From: Candidatus Woesearchaeota archaeon
GTDB taxonomy: Archaea > Nanobdellota > Nanobdellia > Woesearchaeales > UBA583
Direction of reading: 5' to 3'
Assembly: GCA_023898345.1 (NCBI GenBank)
Contig: CP060218.1
Span: 1,054,001-1,118,000 of the forward strand
Length of the DNA: 64,000 nucleotides
A program made the translations under genes and the position numbers. Positions 17,272-26,144 of this stretch are shown one piece after another; within the stretch, counting starts at the first letter, position 1; the number at the start of each line of letters is the position of its first letter. Under the pieces are notes generated by a model that made no database searches, had not been told where the DNA came from, and worked only from the letters and a program-made list of their open reading frames with translations.

Positions 17272-17540
17272 GTTTGGAATGAAGAGAAAGAGTATTTATA
17301 CTTTTGTTTGGAGCTTGAAGAAGTGAAGAAAGCTAACTTTGTTTTCTAAAGATGAGTTATTTTTTCTTATTTTTGTGCGTACTTGAAAATAAGTGTGAGC
17401 CATTTTCCAATATATGTGTTTCCCGTTACATATACATTGCCTGAATTATCAACAATAACTCCACTTGCCTGCTCATCATTTCCACCGTCATAGGTCATAT
17501 TCCAAAGTTCGTTTCCGCTAGAGTCATACTTGAACGTTAG
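16845..17540. repeat. About 700-bp near-identical block, copy 1 (partner 18394-19089)
   Basis: It spans the 5' region of pilin-propeller gene 2, the intergenic promoter and the 3' end of gene 3. The same arrangement recurs 1,549 bp further on with only scattered differences, so the repeat unit is one whole gene. Such blocks favour unequal exchange and gene conversion. Confidence 0.8.
17292..17301 (-). promoter_or_regulatory. TATA box of pilin-propeller gene 2
   Basis: 'gtatttatac' lies 21-30 bp upstream of the ATG at 17271. The same sequence precedes gene 3 (18841-18850) and gene 4 (20394-20403), so each array gene has its own leaderless promoter. Confidence 0.65.
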
Positions 17541-18820
17541 CATATCAGTATTAGCCCCATTTGATGCATCGCCTGTTACATATACATTGCCTGAACTATC
17601 AACAGCAATCCCATTTCCATAGTCACCATTTCCTGAGTCATAGGTCACATTCCAAAGTTCATTCCCATCTGTGTCATACTTCAACGTTAGATAATCCCAA
17701 TTAGCCCCATTATCTGAATAACCTGTTACATATACATTGTCTGAACTATCAACAGCAATTCCATATGCCCCACTATCATTTCCTGAATCATAGGTCACAT
17801 TCCAAATCTCATTGCCGCTAGAGTCATACTTCAACGTTAGCACATCATTATCTGCTCCATTATAGCTTTCTCCTGTTACATATACATTGTCTGAACTATC
17901 AACAGTAACTCCACTTGCCCATTCATCATTTCCTGAGTCATAGGTTATATTCCAAAGTTCGTTTCCGCTAGAGTCATACTTAAACGTTAGCATATCAGAA
18001 GTTACCCCCTCTGAATAACCAGTTACATATACATTGCCTGAACTATCAACAGCAATTCCATATGCCTCTTCATCATTTCCTGAGTCATAGGTCACATTCC
18101 AAATCTCGTTTCCATCTAGAGTCATACTTAAACGTTAGCATATCCCGAAGTTACTCCATTATCTCCTTCTCCTGTTACATATACATTGCCTGAACTATCA
18201 ACAGTAACTCCATACCCAAGTTCATAACTTCCACCGTCATAGGTCACATTCCAAATCTCATTTCCGCTAGAGTCATACTTCAATGTTAGCATATCAGGAG
18301 TTACTCCATTTTCAATCCCTCCAACTAAGTAAATATTCCCTGAATCATGTGCTATATCATAAAACCAAACATGATCGCTTAGATTTAGAGTTCTGTTCCA
18401 CAGCAGTACGGGCATAAGCTCGTGGCTTTGGTATTGTTCTTTCACAAAGAACTTCTTGCTATAAATTCCTTTATCTGTGAATACAGCGACTTCAACAGAG
18501 TCGCCACTTGCATTGAGACAAGAACCTAAATCAAATATATGTAGGCCTGAGAAAACCCCAGTTGAAAACTCACAATCAGTTCCTGACGCTTTCACATTAG
18601 AGACTGCTGTTCCTGTTCCTGCCTGAAAAAAGAGCTCGTCGCCAACGAGATCGACAACCCCCACACTTTGGCCGCTTGCTGTCTCGGACTCGGCTTTTGC
18701 AAAAAGAGCAGATCGAAAGGAATCAAACCAGGTACTGAAAAAAACGACTGCAACAACAGCAACGACAAGAAGTAGGGCAACGGCAATGACGGGAGAAATT
18801 GCTTTTTTTGTCGGGCGCAT
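17367..18820 (-). pseudogene. Pilin-propeller gene 3, frameshifted between blades 2 and 3
   Basis: The 5' frame (18820-18128) has the pilin N-terminus, the two-Cys domain and blades 1-2, then reads 'DNGVTSGYANV' and stops. The 3' frame (17367-18125) continues with five blades and the C-terminus 'FKYAQK'. Seven blades result if the frame is restored. Two small indels lie at about 18115-18150: an extra G in the minus-strand 'tcgggatatg', and a hybrid 'tctagatggaaa' joining two blade variants. This suggests recombination between repeats. It may be a decayed gene, a reversible variant or an assembly error in repetitive sequence. Confidence 0.8.
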
Positions 18821-19089
18821 GTTTGGAATGAAGAGAAAGAGTATTTATACTTTTGTTTGGAGCTTGAAGAAGTGAAGAAAGCTAACTTTGTTTTCTAAAG
18901 ATGAGTTATTTTTTCTTATTTTTGTGCGTACTTGAAAATAAGTGTGAGCCATTTTCCAATATATGTGTTTCCCGTTACATATACATTGCCTGAATTATCA
19001 ACAATAACTCCACTTGCCTGCTCATCATTTCCACCGTCATAGGTCATATTCCAAAGTTCGTTTCCGCTAGAGTCATACTTGAACGTTAG
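18394..19089. repeat. About 700-bp near-identical block, copy 2 (partner 16845-17540)
   Basis: It covers the 5' region of gene 3, its promoter and the 3' end of gene 4, with the same order as copy 1 at an offset of 1,549 bp. Confidence 0.8.
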
Positions 19090-20373
19090 TATATCAAGAT
19101 TAGCTCCATTATCTGAAAAACCTGTAACATATACATTGCCTGAACTATCAACAATAACTCCCCTTCCCCCCTCAGCATTTCCGCCGTCATAGGTCACATT
19201 CCAAAGTTCATTCCCATCTGTATCATACTTCAACGTTAGATAATCCCAATTAGCCCCATTATTTGTGTTTCCTGTTACATATACATTGTCTGAACTATCA
19301 ACAGTAACCCCAAATGCCACTCCATCATTTCCACCGTCATAGGTCATATTCCAAAGTTCATTCCCATCTGTATCATACTTAAACGTTAGCAGATCATAAG
19401 TTATCCCATTATATGAATAACCAGTTACATATACATTGCCTGAACTATCAACAGTAACTCCCCTTGCCTCATCATCATTTCCACCGTCATAGGTCACATT
19501 CCAAAGTTCATTCCCATCTGTATCATACTTAAACGTTAGATAATCCCGATTAGCCCCATTGTCTGAATAACCGGCTATGTATACAGTGCCTGAACTATCA
19601 ACAGCAATTCCATATGCCACATCATCATTTCCACCGTCATAGGTCACATTCCAAAGTTCATTCCCATCTGTATCATACTTCAACGTTAGATAATCCCGAT
19701 TAGCCCCATTGTCTGAATAACCGGCTATGTATACAGTGCCTGAACTATCAACAGTAATTTCAATTGCCACATCATCATTTCCACCGTCATAGGTCACATT
19801 CCAAAGTTCATTCCCATCTGTATCATACTTCAACGTTAGATAATCCCAATTAGCCCCATTATTTGTGTTTCCTGTTACATATACATTGCCTGAACTATCA
19901 ACGGCAATTCCATATAACAAAGCATCATCACTTAGATTTAGAGTTCTGTTCCACAACAGTACGGGCATAAGCTCGTGGCTTTGGTATTGTTCTTTTACAA
20001 AGAACTTCTTGCTATAAATTCCTTTATCTGTAAATACAGCGACTTCGACAGAGTTGCCACTTGCATTAAGACAAGAACCCAAATCAAATATATGTAACCC
20101 TGAAAAAATACCTGTTGAAAACTCGCAGTCAGTTCCTGACGCTTTCACATTGGAGACTGCTGTTCCTGTTCCTGCCTGAAAAAAGAGCTCGTCACCAACG
20201 AGATCGACAATCCCGATACTTTGGCCGCTTGCTGTGTCGGACTCAGCTTTTGTGAAAAGAGCAGATCGAAAGGAATCAAACCAGGTACTGAAGAAAACGA
20301 CTGCAACAACAGCAACGACAAGAAGTAGGGCAACGGCAATGACGGGAGAAATAGCTTTTTTTGTCGGGCGCAT
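18916..20373 (-). CDS. Pilin-propeller protein 4 (type IV pilin N-terminus plus seven SBBP blades)
   Basis: 485 residues, intact. The pilin N-terminus and two-Cys domain match genes 1-3 closely. Seven blades of 50 residues (150 bp) follow, marked by 'GIAVDSSGNVYVTG', 'EITVDSSGTVYIAG', 'GIAVDSSGTVYIAG', 'GVTVDSSGNVYVTG', 'GVTVDSSDNVYVTG', 'GVIVDSSGNVYVTG' and 'GVIVDNSGNVYVTG'. Each blade ends 'LWN(V/M)TYDGGN', so one N-glycosylation sequon per blade. Blades 2 and 3 are nearly identical at DNA level, indicating recent internal duplication. First gene of the array in transcription order; TATA at 20394-20403. Confidence 0.9.
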   Translation of the reverse strand: MRPTKKAISPVIAVALLLVVAVVAVVFFSTWFDSFRSALFTKAESDTASGQSIGIVDLVGDELFFQAGTGTAVSNVKASGTDCEFSTGIFSGLHIFDLGSCLNASGNSVEVAVFTDKGIYSKKFFVKEQYQSHELMPVLLWNRTLNLSDDALLYGIAVDSSGNVYVTGNTNNGANWDYLTLKYDTDGNELWNVTYDGGNDDVAIEITVDSSGTVYIAGYSDNGANRDYLTLKYDTDGNELWNVTYDGGNDDVAYGIAVDSSGTVYIAGYSDNGANRDYLTFKYDTDGNELWNVTYDGGNDDEARGVTVDSSGNVYVTGYSYNGITYDLLTFKYDTDGNELWNMTYDGGNDGVAFGVTVDSSDNVYVTGNTNNGANWDYLTLKYDTDGNELWNVTYDGGNAEGGRGVIVDSSGNVYVTGFSDNGANLDILTFKYDSSGNELWNMTYDGGNDEQASGVIVDNSGNVYVTGNTYIGKWLTLIFKYAQK

Positions 20374-20449
20374 GTTTGGAATGAAGAGAAAGAGTATTTA
20401 TACTTTTGTTTGGAGTTTGAAGAGGTGAAGAAGATTAGCTTTGAGTTCT

Positions 20450-21382
20450 TTAGAGTCGAGTAATTATTATTTTTTCTCCATCTTTGAGAATGATGGCATC
20501 TTCAAATTGGCTAACCATAGCTTTGTCGACTGTTGCTAGTGCTTCGTACTCGTAAAGAATTCCTTGCTGTTTGAGAAGGTTCACAGCATATACGACTCGG
20601 CGCATGTCAAAGCCCGCTGGATCTGTCGACTTTATTTTTTCCATAACTTCTTTGAGGAGCCAACGTTTTGAAAAGGGAAGATGAGGATACCTTGCTTTAA
20701 TGTGATCAAGCACTTTTTTTGCAATGGGGTCTCGTACAGCTTTGTCTCTTGCTAGATGAAGTATGTGAGAGGGACCTGCTGCCTTTATTTTTGGTTGTCC
20801 AACCGTAAAAAAAGGCTCTATTGCAAATTCCATATTATCTCCCGCTTGTCTTGAATCTCCATTATCATAATTGGGAACATTCATCCCACAATGTAAATTA
20901 TTTTTTGCGATTTGGTGTCCACTCAAATTGTGAATGGTTTCAAAACCATATTTTTGGGCAACTGCATCAACTGCTGCTCCGACTTTGCTCATACTTACTC
21001 CTTCGCCAATACTTTCAAATGCTGCATTGAGACCTTCAAAATTTGCTTTACGCAGTGTCTCATATGTGTTCGTTCCAATTTCTATTGTTGTTGCATTATC
21101 TGTACAAAAGCCGTTCTTTGAAATCCCAAAGTCCAGTTTGACAAGATCCCCTTTTTTGAATGTGTACTCCCTATCAAAAACTGTCAGGTGGGCCGCCATA
21201 TCATTTACTGCAACTGTACAGGGAAATGCGGGCATATAACCAAGATCGAATATTTTCTTTTCAACATAATCAATGATTTGTCTATCTGTTGCTCCTTCAA
21301 CAATGAGTTTACTGGCCTCTTTTCGAATCTGCCTAGTCAATGCCCCCATTTCTTTGAGAAGCTCGATGTCAAGTTCTTCCAT
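20450..21382 (-). CDS. map: Methionine aminopeptidase (archaeal type 2-like)
   Basis: 310 residues. It removes the initiator Met from nascent proteins. The five metal ligands can be placed: D in 'KLDFGISKNG', D in 'CTDNATTIEI', H in 'NLSGHQIAKNN', E in 'EFAIEPFFTVG' and E in 'VSQFEDAIILK'. The substrate His region is 'MAAHLTVFD'. The 60-residue insertion before the last strand, containing a winged-helix-like segment, marks the type 2/archaeal form. It precedes the pilin array on the same strand but with a separate promoter between. Confidence 0.95.
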   Translation of the reverse strand: MEELDIELLKEMGALTRQIRKEASKLIVEGATDRQIIDYVEKKIFDLGYMPAFPCTVAVNDMAAHLTVFDREYTFKKGDLVKLDFGISKNGFCTDNATTIEIGTNTYETLRKANFEGLNAAFESIGEGVSMSKVGAAVDAVAQKYGFETIHNLSGHQIAKNNLHCGMNVPNYDNGDSRQAGDNMEFAIEPFFTVGQPKIKAAGPSHILHLARDKAVRDPIAKKVLDHIKARYPHLPFSKRWLLKEVMEKIKSTDPAGFDMRRVVYAVNLLKQQGILYEYEALATVDKAMVSQFEDAIILKDGEKIIITRL

Positions 21383-21440
21383 ACACTGGCGGCGCTTTGT
21401 TTATATATAAGAGTTTGCAGTGAGGAAAAACTCCCGTGCT

Positions 21441-22496
21441 TTACTTTTTTTCTTCTAGTTTTTCGCCAAGATGGAGTTTATTGACTTTCCCGACTTTAAT
21501 GCGATTGAGAAATTTTTTATTATGAAGTTTTGTTACAATCTTGCTTAAGTTTGATTTTGTCAGAGCTGGTAGGAAATTCAAAATGTCATATTGCGAAAGT
21601 CCTTCATGTTTTTTTACTACTTGAACAACGTCTCGCTCGTTTTCGGTTAGGTATTTATGGATAAGTTGCTCAAAATTATCATCTCCTGTTTTCTCAGGCG
21701 AACCTATTGGAGCTTTTTCTTCTTCTTCTTTTTCAGGGTCTTTTTCGCTTTCTTCTTGAGCTTGTATTTCTAATGGTGTTACTTGCTCTTCGTTTCTTTC
21801 AGGCATAGTTTCCTTCTTTATAGGAAGAACTTGGGGGCTTTGTGTTGCTTGAGTTTGCTTTGGCGTTCTTCGCAAGAGAAAAAAAAAGAAGAGGAAAAAA
21901 AGAAGAATGGGAATAAAGAGAAGAAGAACTAAGAGAGTGTCCGTTTTATCTTGCGAGTCATCTTCAAGTCCATACACCTCATCAAAATTTATGACAAAAA
22001 GAACTTCTTCGTTTAGATTTGAAAATGTCCATTCAAATTTTCCATCGGAACTTATCTTGTATGTCCTTGGGAAAACAGACTCAATTTTTCCGATGTTGTC
22101 CCGTAATGCAATTCGAACGGAATAATTATCAATTTCTGAGTTGAAGCTGGTATACATCGAGAAGGCTTTTTTTTCATAAATTTGTAGCGAGGTATCCTCA
22201 GAGATTATTTTCACAAGATAGGTTTTTCCATTTTCTTTTGCATCCGGACGTAAAATGATGAAATCTCCTGCTTCTTCATATGGCACTTCTCCTCGATTCC
22301 CTAGAACATTCTCAACACTTGCATTTTGTGGCATTTCTATTGCCAGTGAGGATACGCTTTCGTTTTCCCCAAAGGAAACAATATAGTTAAGTGTTGTTTC
22401 TGTTTTTTGAATTTCAATACTTAGGTCGACGGAGAGAGAAAAAGCTTGTGGTAAAAACAACAGGAAAAAAAAGAGAAAAAAACTTTGCTTCAACAT
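21441..22496 (-). CDS. Transmembrane one-component regulator: secreted sensor domain, TM helix, cytoplasmic winged helix
   Basis: 351 residues. A signal peptide (1-20, 'FFLFFFLLFLPQAFS') is followed by a beta-rich ectodomain (about 21-180), one transmembrane helix ('LLVLLLFIPILLFFLFFFFL'), and a Gln/Glu/Pro-rich linker. A C-terminal wHTH ('ERDVVQVVKKHEGLSQYDIL', 'PALTKSNLSKIVTKLHNKKF') completes it. This matches archaeal membrane-bound wHTH sensors. It is divergent from uppS and shares a palindromic TATA with it, so it may be co-expressed with or regulate surface lipid synthesis (inference). Confidence 0.8.
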   Translation of the reverse strand: MLKQSFFLFFFLLFLPQAFSLSVDLSIEIQKTETTLNYIVSFGENESVSSLAIEMPQNASVENVLGNRGEVPYEEAGDFIILRPDAKENGKTYLVKIISEDTSLQIYEKKAFSMYTSFNSEIDNYSVRIALRDNIGKIESVFPRTYKISSDGKFEWTFSNLNEEVLFVINFDEVYGLEDDSQDKTDTLLVLLLFIPILLFFLFFFFLLRRTPKQTQATQSPQVLPIKKETMPERNEEQVTPLEIQAQEESEKDPEKEEEEKAPIGSPEKTGDDNFEQLIHKYLTENERDVVQVVKKHEGLSQYDILNFLPALTKSNLSKIVTKLHNKKFLNRIKVGKVNKLHLGEKLEEKK

Positions 22497-22516
22497 AGTT
22501 CAATATACCAAAGAAC

Positions 22517-22526
22517 ATTTATAAAT
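22517..22526. promoter_or_regulatory. Palindromic TATA shared by divergent leaderless genes
   Basis: 'atttataaat' is its own reverse complement. It lies 21 bp from the minus ATG (22496) and 25 bp from the plus ATG (22551) in a 54-bp gap. Confidence 0.6.
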
Positions 22527-22550
22527 TTTATTAAGTTCCTCCTAAAAATA

Positions 22551-23285
22551 ATGGAACATTTGGCGTTTATTATGGATGGAAATCGAAGGTTTGCAAAAAA
22601 AAATGGCCTTTCTTTGACGAGGGGTTATCAAAAGGGAATGGAACAATTTCTTGCAATGGTTGCTTTACAGGTCAAATATGGAATAAAGGAAACTAGTTTT
22701 TGGGCTCTCTCAACTGATAACTATCAGAAACGAAGCACAGACGAAAAACAAACAATTTTTTCTTTGATGAAATCATTTCTTGAATTAAAGGCAAATGAGC
22801 AATTCTTTAAAGAAAATGGAATTTTTGTTCGTCTTGTTGGTGATATTGAAGGAATGCAAAAACAAGAAAAAAAAAATTCTTTGGGAAATTATTTATTTTT
22901 AACAGAGATGGTTTCACGAATGAAAAAGTGGAATTTAGCCCTTGGCGAGATTCGTTTTACAGTTAACATTGCTTTAAACTACGGGGGACAAGATGAAGTT
23001 TTGCATGCTGTGAAAGATATTGCAAAGGAAGTAAAAAAGGGAAACTTGCTTCTTGAAGATATTGACGAGATGTGTCTTAAGAAGCACCTTTATTTTAATG
23101 AGAGCAAGGCCCCGGAAGTTATTGTACGCAGTGGGGATGCACCTCGGCTCTCAGGCTTTATGCTTTGGGACTGTGCCTATAGTGAAATTTACTTTACAGA
23201 AAAGCTCTGGCCAGAATTAGATGAAAAAGATTTTCTTCATATTTTGAACTGGTTTGCTGCTCAAAAAAGGAATTTTGGACAGTAA
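22551..23285 (+). CDS. uppS: Cis-prenyltransferase (undecaprenyl/dolichyl diphosphate synthase family)
   Basis: 244 residues from the ATG at 22551 ('MEHLAFIMDGNRRFAKKNG'). An upstream in-frame ATG at 22485 would place the start before the TATA box. Motifs: the catalytic Asp in 'FIMDGNRR', 'SFWALSTDNYQKR', and the C-terminal 'RSGDAPRLSGFMLWD' with 'SEIYFTEKLWPELDEKDF'. The usual GHxxG after the first motif is 'GYQKG', with Tyr for His. It makes the long polyprenyl phosphate used as lipid carrier in N-glycosylation, consistent with the many sequons in this window. Confidence 0.93.
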   Translation: MEHLAFIMDGNRRFAKKNGLSLTRGYQKGMEQFLAMVALQVKYGIKETSFWALSTDNYQKRSTDEKQTIFSLMKSFLELKANEQFFKENGIFVRLVGDIEGMQKQEKKNSLGNYLFLTEMVSRMKKWNLALGEIRFTVNIALNYGGQDEVLHAVKDIAKEVKKGNLLLEDIDEMCLKKHLYFNESKAPEVIVRSGDAPRLSGFMLWDCAYSEIYFTEKLWPELDEKDFLHILNWFAAQKRNFGQ

Positions 23286-23369
23286 GCTCATTTGGACATA
23301 CAGTAAGTGCGACAAAAAAATATTTATTCGAGTGTGAGTTTACTATATTGATTAGTTTCCTTTTTCTCA

Positions 23370-23636
23370 TTATTTAGAATCTTGACTGTATATGTATTTG
23401 AGCCAACACTTTTTGAGAAAGGGTAACGAAAGTGTAGATAAAATAAAACCAAGTGTAGGGACTAATGCATTAATTGCTGGTTTTTGAACCCCAATCATAT
23501 AGAGAAATACAACCATTACTATGTAAGTCATTGCAGCAATAGCGAACTTTCTTGTAAAACTAATCTCCCAAGCTTTATCTCTTTCAACCCTGAAATTTCT
23601 TTGCTGGATTTCTTCTATCTTTTTTTTCATTTTCAA
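23370..23636 (-). CDS. Small two-helix membrane protein
   Basis: 88 residues. A charged amphipathic N-terminus is followed by two transmembrane helices ('FAIAAMTYIVMVVFLYMIGV' and 'LVPTLGFILSTLSLPFL') and a basic end ('KKCWLKYIYSQ'). The 'IGVQKPAINALVPTLGF' segment recalls a short conserved protein seen in DPANN and CPR genomes. Function unknown. Confidence 0.65.
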   Translation of the reverse strand: MKMKKKIEEIQQRNFRVERDKAWEISFTRKFAIAAMTYIVMVVFLYMIGVQKPAINALVPTLGFILSTLSLPFLKKCWLKYIYSQDSK

Positions 23637-23683
23637 TCGGAACAGAGCTGCGAAGTAAATCGTTAGCTACGGAAGTAAAAATA
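23633..23683 (+). repeat. Diverged copy of the dispersed hairpin element (copy F)
   Basis: 'caatcggaacagagctgcga' and 'gttagctacggaagtaaaa' align with the consensus '...caatcggagcagagctgcgg...cagctaaggaatcaaaa' seen at 33-49 kb. It overlaps the 5' end of the minus-strand gene above. Confidence 0.5.
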
Positions 23684-23686
23684 GGC

Positions 23687-23980
23687 TTAAAAAAACTTTT
23701 GAAGATAGCGCTCAACTTCTGCTTCTGGGTGACCTGCTGCAACAAGACTTTTTTTAATCCCTTCTCTCTCAAATTTTCCTTTGTACGTCAAAATATATTC
23801 TTTTATTTGATTATTTGAATAATCTCCACTTGATCCCGCGGAGCTTGAAGAGAAAGAATCCACTTGATTTTTTTCTTTGCCCTTCCTCTTTTGCATCCCT
23901 GCAAAAATTACGATTACTGCAACTCCGCCACCAATAATCGCAATTAACTTAATCCATTCAAGCATGACTGACATTGTCAA
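23687..23980 (-). CDS. Single-pass membrane protein with C-terminal helical domain
   Basis: 97 residues. One N-terminal transmembrane helix ('LIAIIGGGVAVIVIFAGM') is followed by a Ser/Gly-rich linker and a helical segment ('IKEYILTYKGKFEREGIKKS', 'LVAAGHPEAEVERYLQKFF'). The 'I..YI..y...f.re.i...L...G...e.v..yL' pattern is a short domain I associate with other DPANN proteins, but I cannot name it. Function unknown. Confidence 0.6.
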   Translation of the reverse strand: MTMSVMLEWIKLIAIIGGGVAVIVIFAGMQKRKGKEKNQVDSFSSSSAGSSGDYSNNQIKEYILTYKGKFEREGIKKSLVAAGHPEAEVERYLQKFF

Positions 23981-24085
23981 TTATTCTCAGGTAGAACCTT
24001 TTATGAATTTTTTTCACTACTTAAGCAGAAAGCCCCCAAGAAATTTTGGAGAATAAGGGGAACCTTTACCTTTGAGGACTCAAAC

Positions 24086-25141
24086 CTATTTTGAAATTGC
24101 TTTTATAACTTCAACCATACGATTTGAGAAACCCCATTCGTTATCATACCAAATTGCAAGTTTAAGCATTTTCCCGTCAACGACTTCTGTACAAAGACTG
24201 TCAACAATTCCTGAATTTGGATTGCCGATGATGTCAGAAGAAACTAATTCTTCCTCACTATACTCGATAATTCCTTGCAAGGTACCAAGGGCTAATTCTT
24301 TAAGGAATGCATTTATTTCTTCTTTTGTTACGTCTCTTGAAAGTTCAAGGTTCAAGTCTGTAATACTTCCTGTAATTGTCGGAACTCTATATGCAATTCC
24401 ATGAAGTTTTCCTTTTAGTTCTGGAATAAGATGGGTTACTGCTTTTGCAGCTCCCGTTGTTGTTGGGACAATATTAAATGGTGCTGCTCTGCCTCTTCTC
24501 AAATCTTTGTGATTTGTGTCAATGAGACGTTGGTCGCCAGTTAAAGAGTGTACTGTTGCAAACATTCCTCTGATGATGCCGTACTTTTTGTGAATTTCAT
24601 TAACAATTGCTGCCATCGAATTTGTTGTACAAGATCCATTTGAAACAATGAGCTGATTCTCGTATTCGTCGTCATTTACGCCACGCACTAAGTAGAAGCA
24701 ATCTCCTTTTCCTGGTGCTGAGATTAACACCTTTCTTGCTCCATTATTAATGTGCTCCATTACTTGTTCTGCATCTCGAAAGACTCCGGTACACTCAGCA
24801 ACTATGTCGACGCCAAGCTCTGACCACGGCAGTGCATGGATGTCTTTTTCTTTGAAAACTGGAATTTTTCTGTCTCCTATGAGAAGAGCCTCCCCTTCAA
24901 CTTTGACGTCCTGAGGAAAGAGACCTTGTGCACTGTCATGTTTAAAGAGATATGCTGCACTTTGAGCTCCTGAAAGATCATTAATAGCAACAAACTCCAA
25001 TTCTGAGTCTGTGATGCCTGCTCTTAGAATCATTCTCCCAATTCTGCCAAATCCATTAATTGCTACTTTAATTTTTTTTCCAGAGGAAATCTCTTGTTTG
25101 ATGTCATCCATTTCTTGTGTCATAAAAATTTTATTTTTCAT
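24086..25141 (-). CDS. gap: Glyceraldehyde-3-phosphate dehydrogenase, class I (bacterial/eukaryotic type)
   Basis: 351 residues, or 345 if the ATG at 25123 is used. 'AINGFGRIGRMILRA' is the Rossmann motif, and the following acidic residue in 'VAINDLSG' predicts NAD. The catalytic Cys is in 'SNGSCTTNS'; the usual second Cys (CTTNC) is Ser. The His region reads 'TVHSLTGDQRLIDTNHKDLR'. Most archaea use an unrelated-looking class II GAPDH, so this copy is likely bacterial in origin. It catalyses the NAD-dependent oxidation in glycolysis or its reverse. Confidence 0.95.
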   Translation of the reverse strand: MKNKIFMTQEMDDIKQEISSGKKIKVAINGFGRIGRMILRAGITDSELEFVAINDLSGAQSAAYLFKHDSAQGLFPQDVKVEGEALLIGDRKIPVFKEKDIHALPWSELGVDIVAECTGVFRDAEQVMEHINNGARKVLISAPGKGDCFYLVRGVNDDEYENQLIVSNGSCTTNSMAAIVNEIHKKYGIIRGMFATVHSLTGDQRLIDTNHKDLRRGRAAPFNIVPTTTGAAKAVTHLIPELKGKLHGIAYRVPTITGSITDLNLELSRDVTKEEINAFLKELALGTLQGIIEYSEEELVSSDIIGNPNSGIVDSLCTEVVDGKMLKLAIWYDNEWGFSNRMVEVIKAISK

Positions 25142-25231
25142 ATTTCACTTAAAGCTTTAGCATTCTTTTTGAGTGACAGCGCAGAAGCAAAGAAAGAATG
25201 AAAAGAAGAAGATGCAAAGCTTGTTCTTCTT

Positions 25232-26122
25232 TTAACCTTGAAGAACTTTAGCGAGAAGATAAAGAAGGAGAAGAGAAAAATCTGTGAAAAAATGAAAAAG
25301 TATGGTATATGTGAAAAGTCCGTTATATTTCTTTGAGGTAAATGTTCGCAAGTAAATGGCAACGAGTAAAAAGATGAAGAGAAGGAGGTAGTAGGCACTT
25401 ATGTAATAGAGATAGGAAGTGGCAAAGATTTTGTAATAATGCACTACAAGAAGTTTGAATCTTAGAAGATGAAAAAGAACAAACATTACTGCAGTTTGTA
25501 AGTAAGCATCAAGCTCTTGAGTTAACTTACGGTATACGGAAAATAAAAATCCAGTAAAAACAAGTTGTTCTGAAAGAGCTACGAAGAATGCTGAAACTGC
25601 CAAGAATAGGGTGAACTGAGGAATATTTGTCGTCATTGTACTAGAAAAAATACTTGGAATTGGTTCTTTTATCACATAAAACAAAACGCCAAAACAAAGT
25701 CCTAGGAGTGCTGTAATACCAACAACCGAGGGTGAAACTTTAGTGAAATTTTTGAAAAGCTCTTTGTGATAACCACTAAAGAGAAGAAAAACAAATCCTA
25801 ACAATGAGACATAAAAAAGAATGAAAAACTCATTTTTATTGTTGAAAAAAAGAAAAAATAAAGAGGAGAGTTGAGGGTAGAAAAAATAGAACAGAATAAA
25901 CAAATTTGTAATAATTACGAGTCTTGATAATTCTTTACTGGTCTTGAAAATAATGTAAGAAACAAGAAGTGTTACTAAGATGTTTATGTAAAAAAAACTT
26001 GCAAGGCTAAAATTGAAAAAAAAACTAATGATAACGTAAACAACAAGGAAAAGATTGAGAGCAAAAACAATTTTTTTCTGTGGTACTGAAAGTTCTTTCA
26101 AGCTTTTGCCTGCACTTTTCAT
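25232..26122 (-). CDS. Multi-pass membrane protein, CPBP (Abi)-like with degenerate active site
   Basis: 296 residues with about eight transmembrane helices. The C-terminal part contains 'ALSEQLVFTGFLFSVYRKL', 'MFVLFHLLRF' and 'FHFFTDFSLLLL', which align with the three CPBP intramembrane protease motifs (EExxxR, FxxxH, HxxxN/D). The second Glu is Gln and the Arg is displaced, so proteolytic activity is doubtful. It shares a central TATA with the divergent gene at 26174. Confidence 0.6.
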   Translation of the reverse strand: MKSAGKSLKELSVPQKKIVFALNLFLVVYVIISFFFNFSLASFFYINILVTLLVSYIIFKTSKELSRLVIITNLFILFYFFYPQLSSLFFLFFNNKNEFFILFYVSLLGFVFLLFSGYHKELFKNFTKVSPSVVGITALLGLCFGVLFYVIKEPIPSIFSSTMTTNIPQFTLFLAVSAFFVALSEQLVFTGFLFSVYRKLTQELDAYLQTAVMFVLFHLLRFKLLVVHYYKIFATSYLYYISAYYLLLFIFLLVAIYLRTFTSKKYNGLFTYTILFHFFTDFSLLLLYLLAKVLQG

Positions 26123-26144
26123 TACTTCTTGTACAAAAACAAGC

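Noticed and set aside
17367..20000. 150-bp tandem repeats as a CRISPR array
   Set aside because: The repeats are coding, in frame, 50 codons long and match SBBP blades. There are no short conserved repeats with unique spacers and no cas genes.
15457..20339. Repeated 64-residue ORFs ('MPLPYFLSLLLLQSF...') in each array gene
   Set aside because: They are the alternate frame of the conserved pilin 5' region. Conservation follows from that of the real gene.
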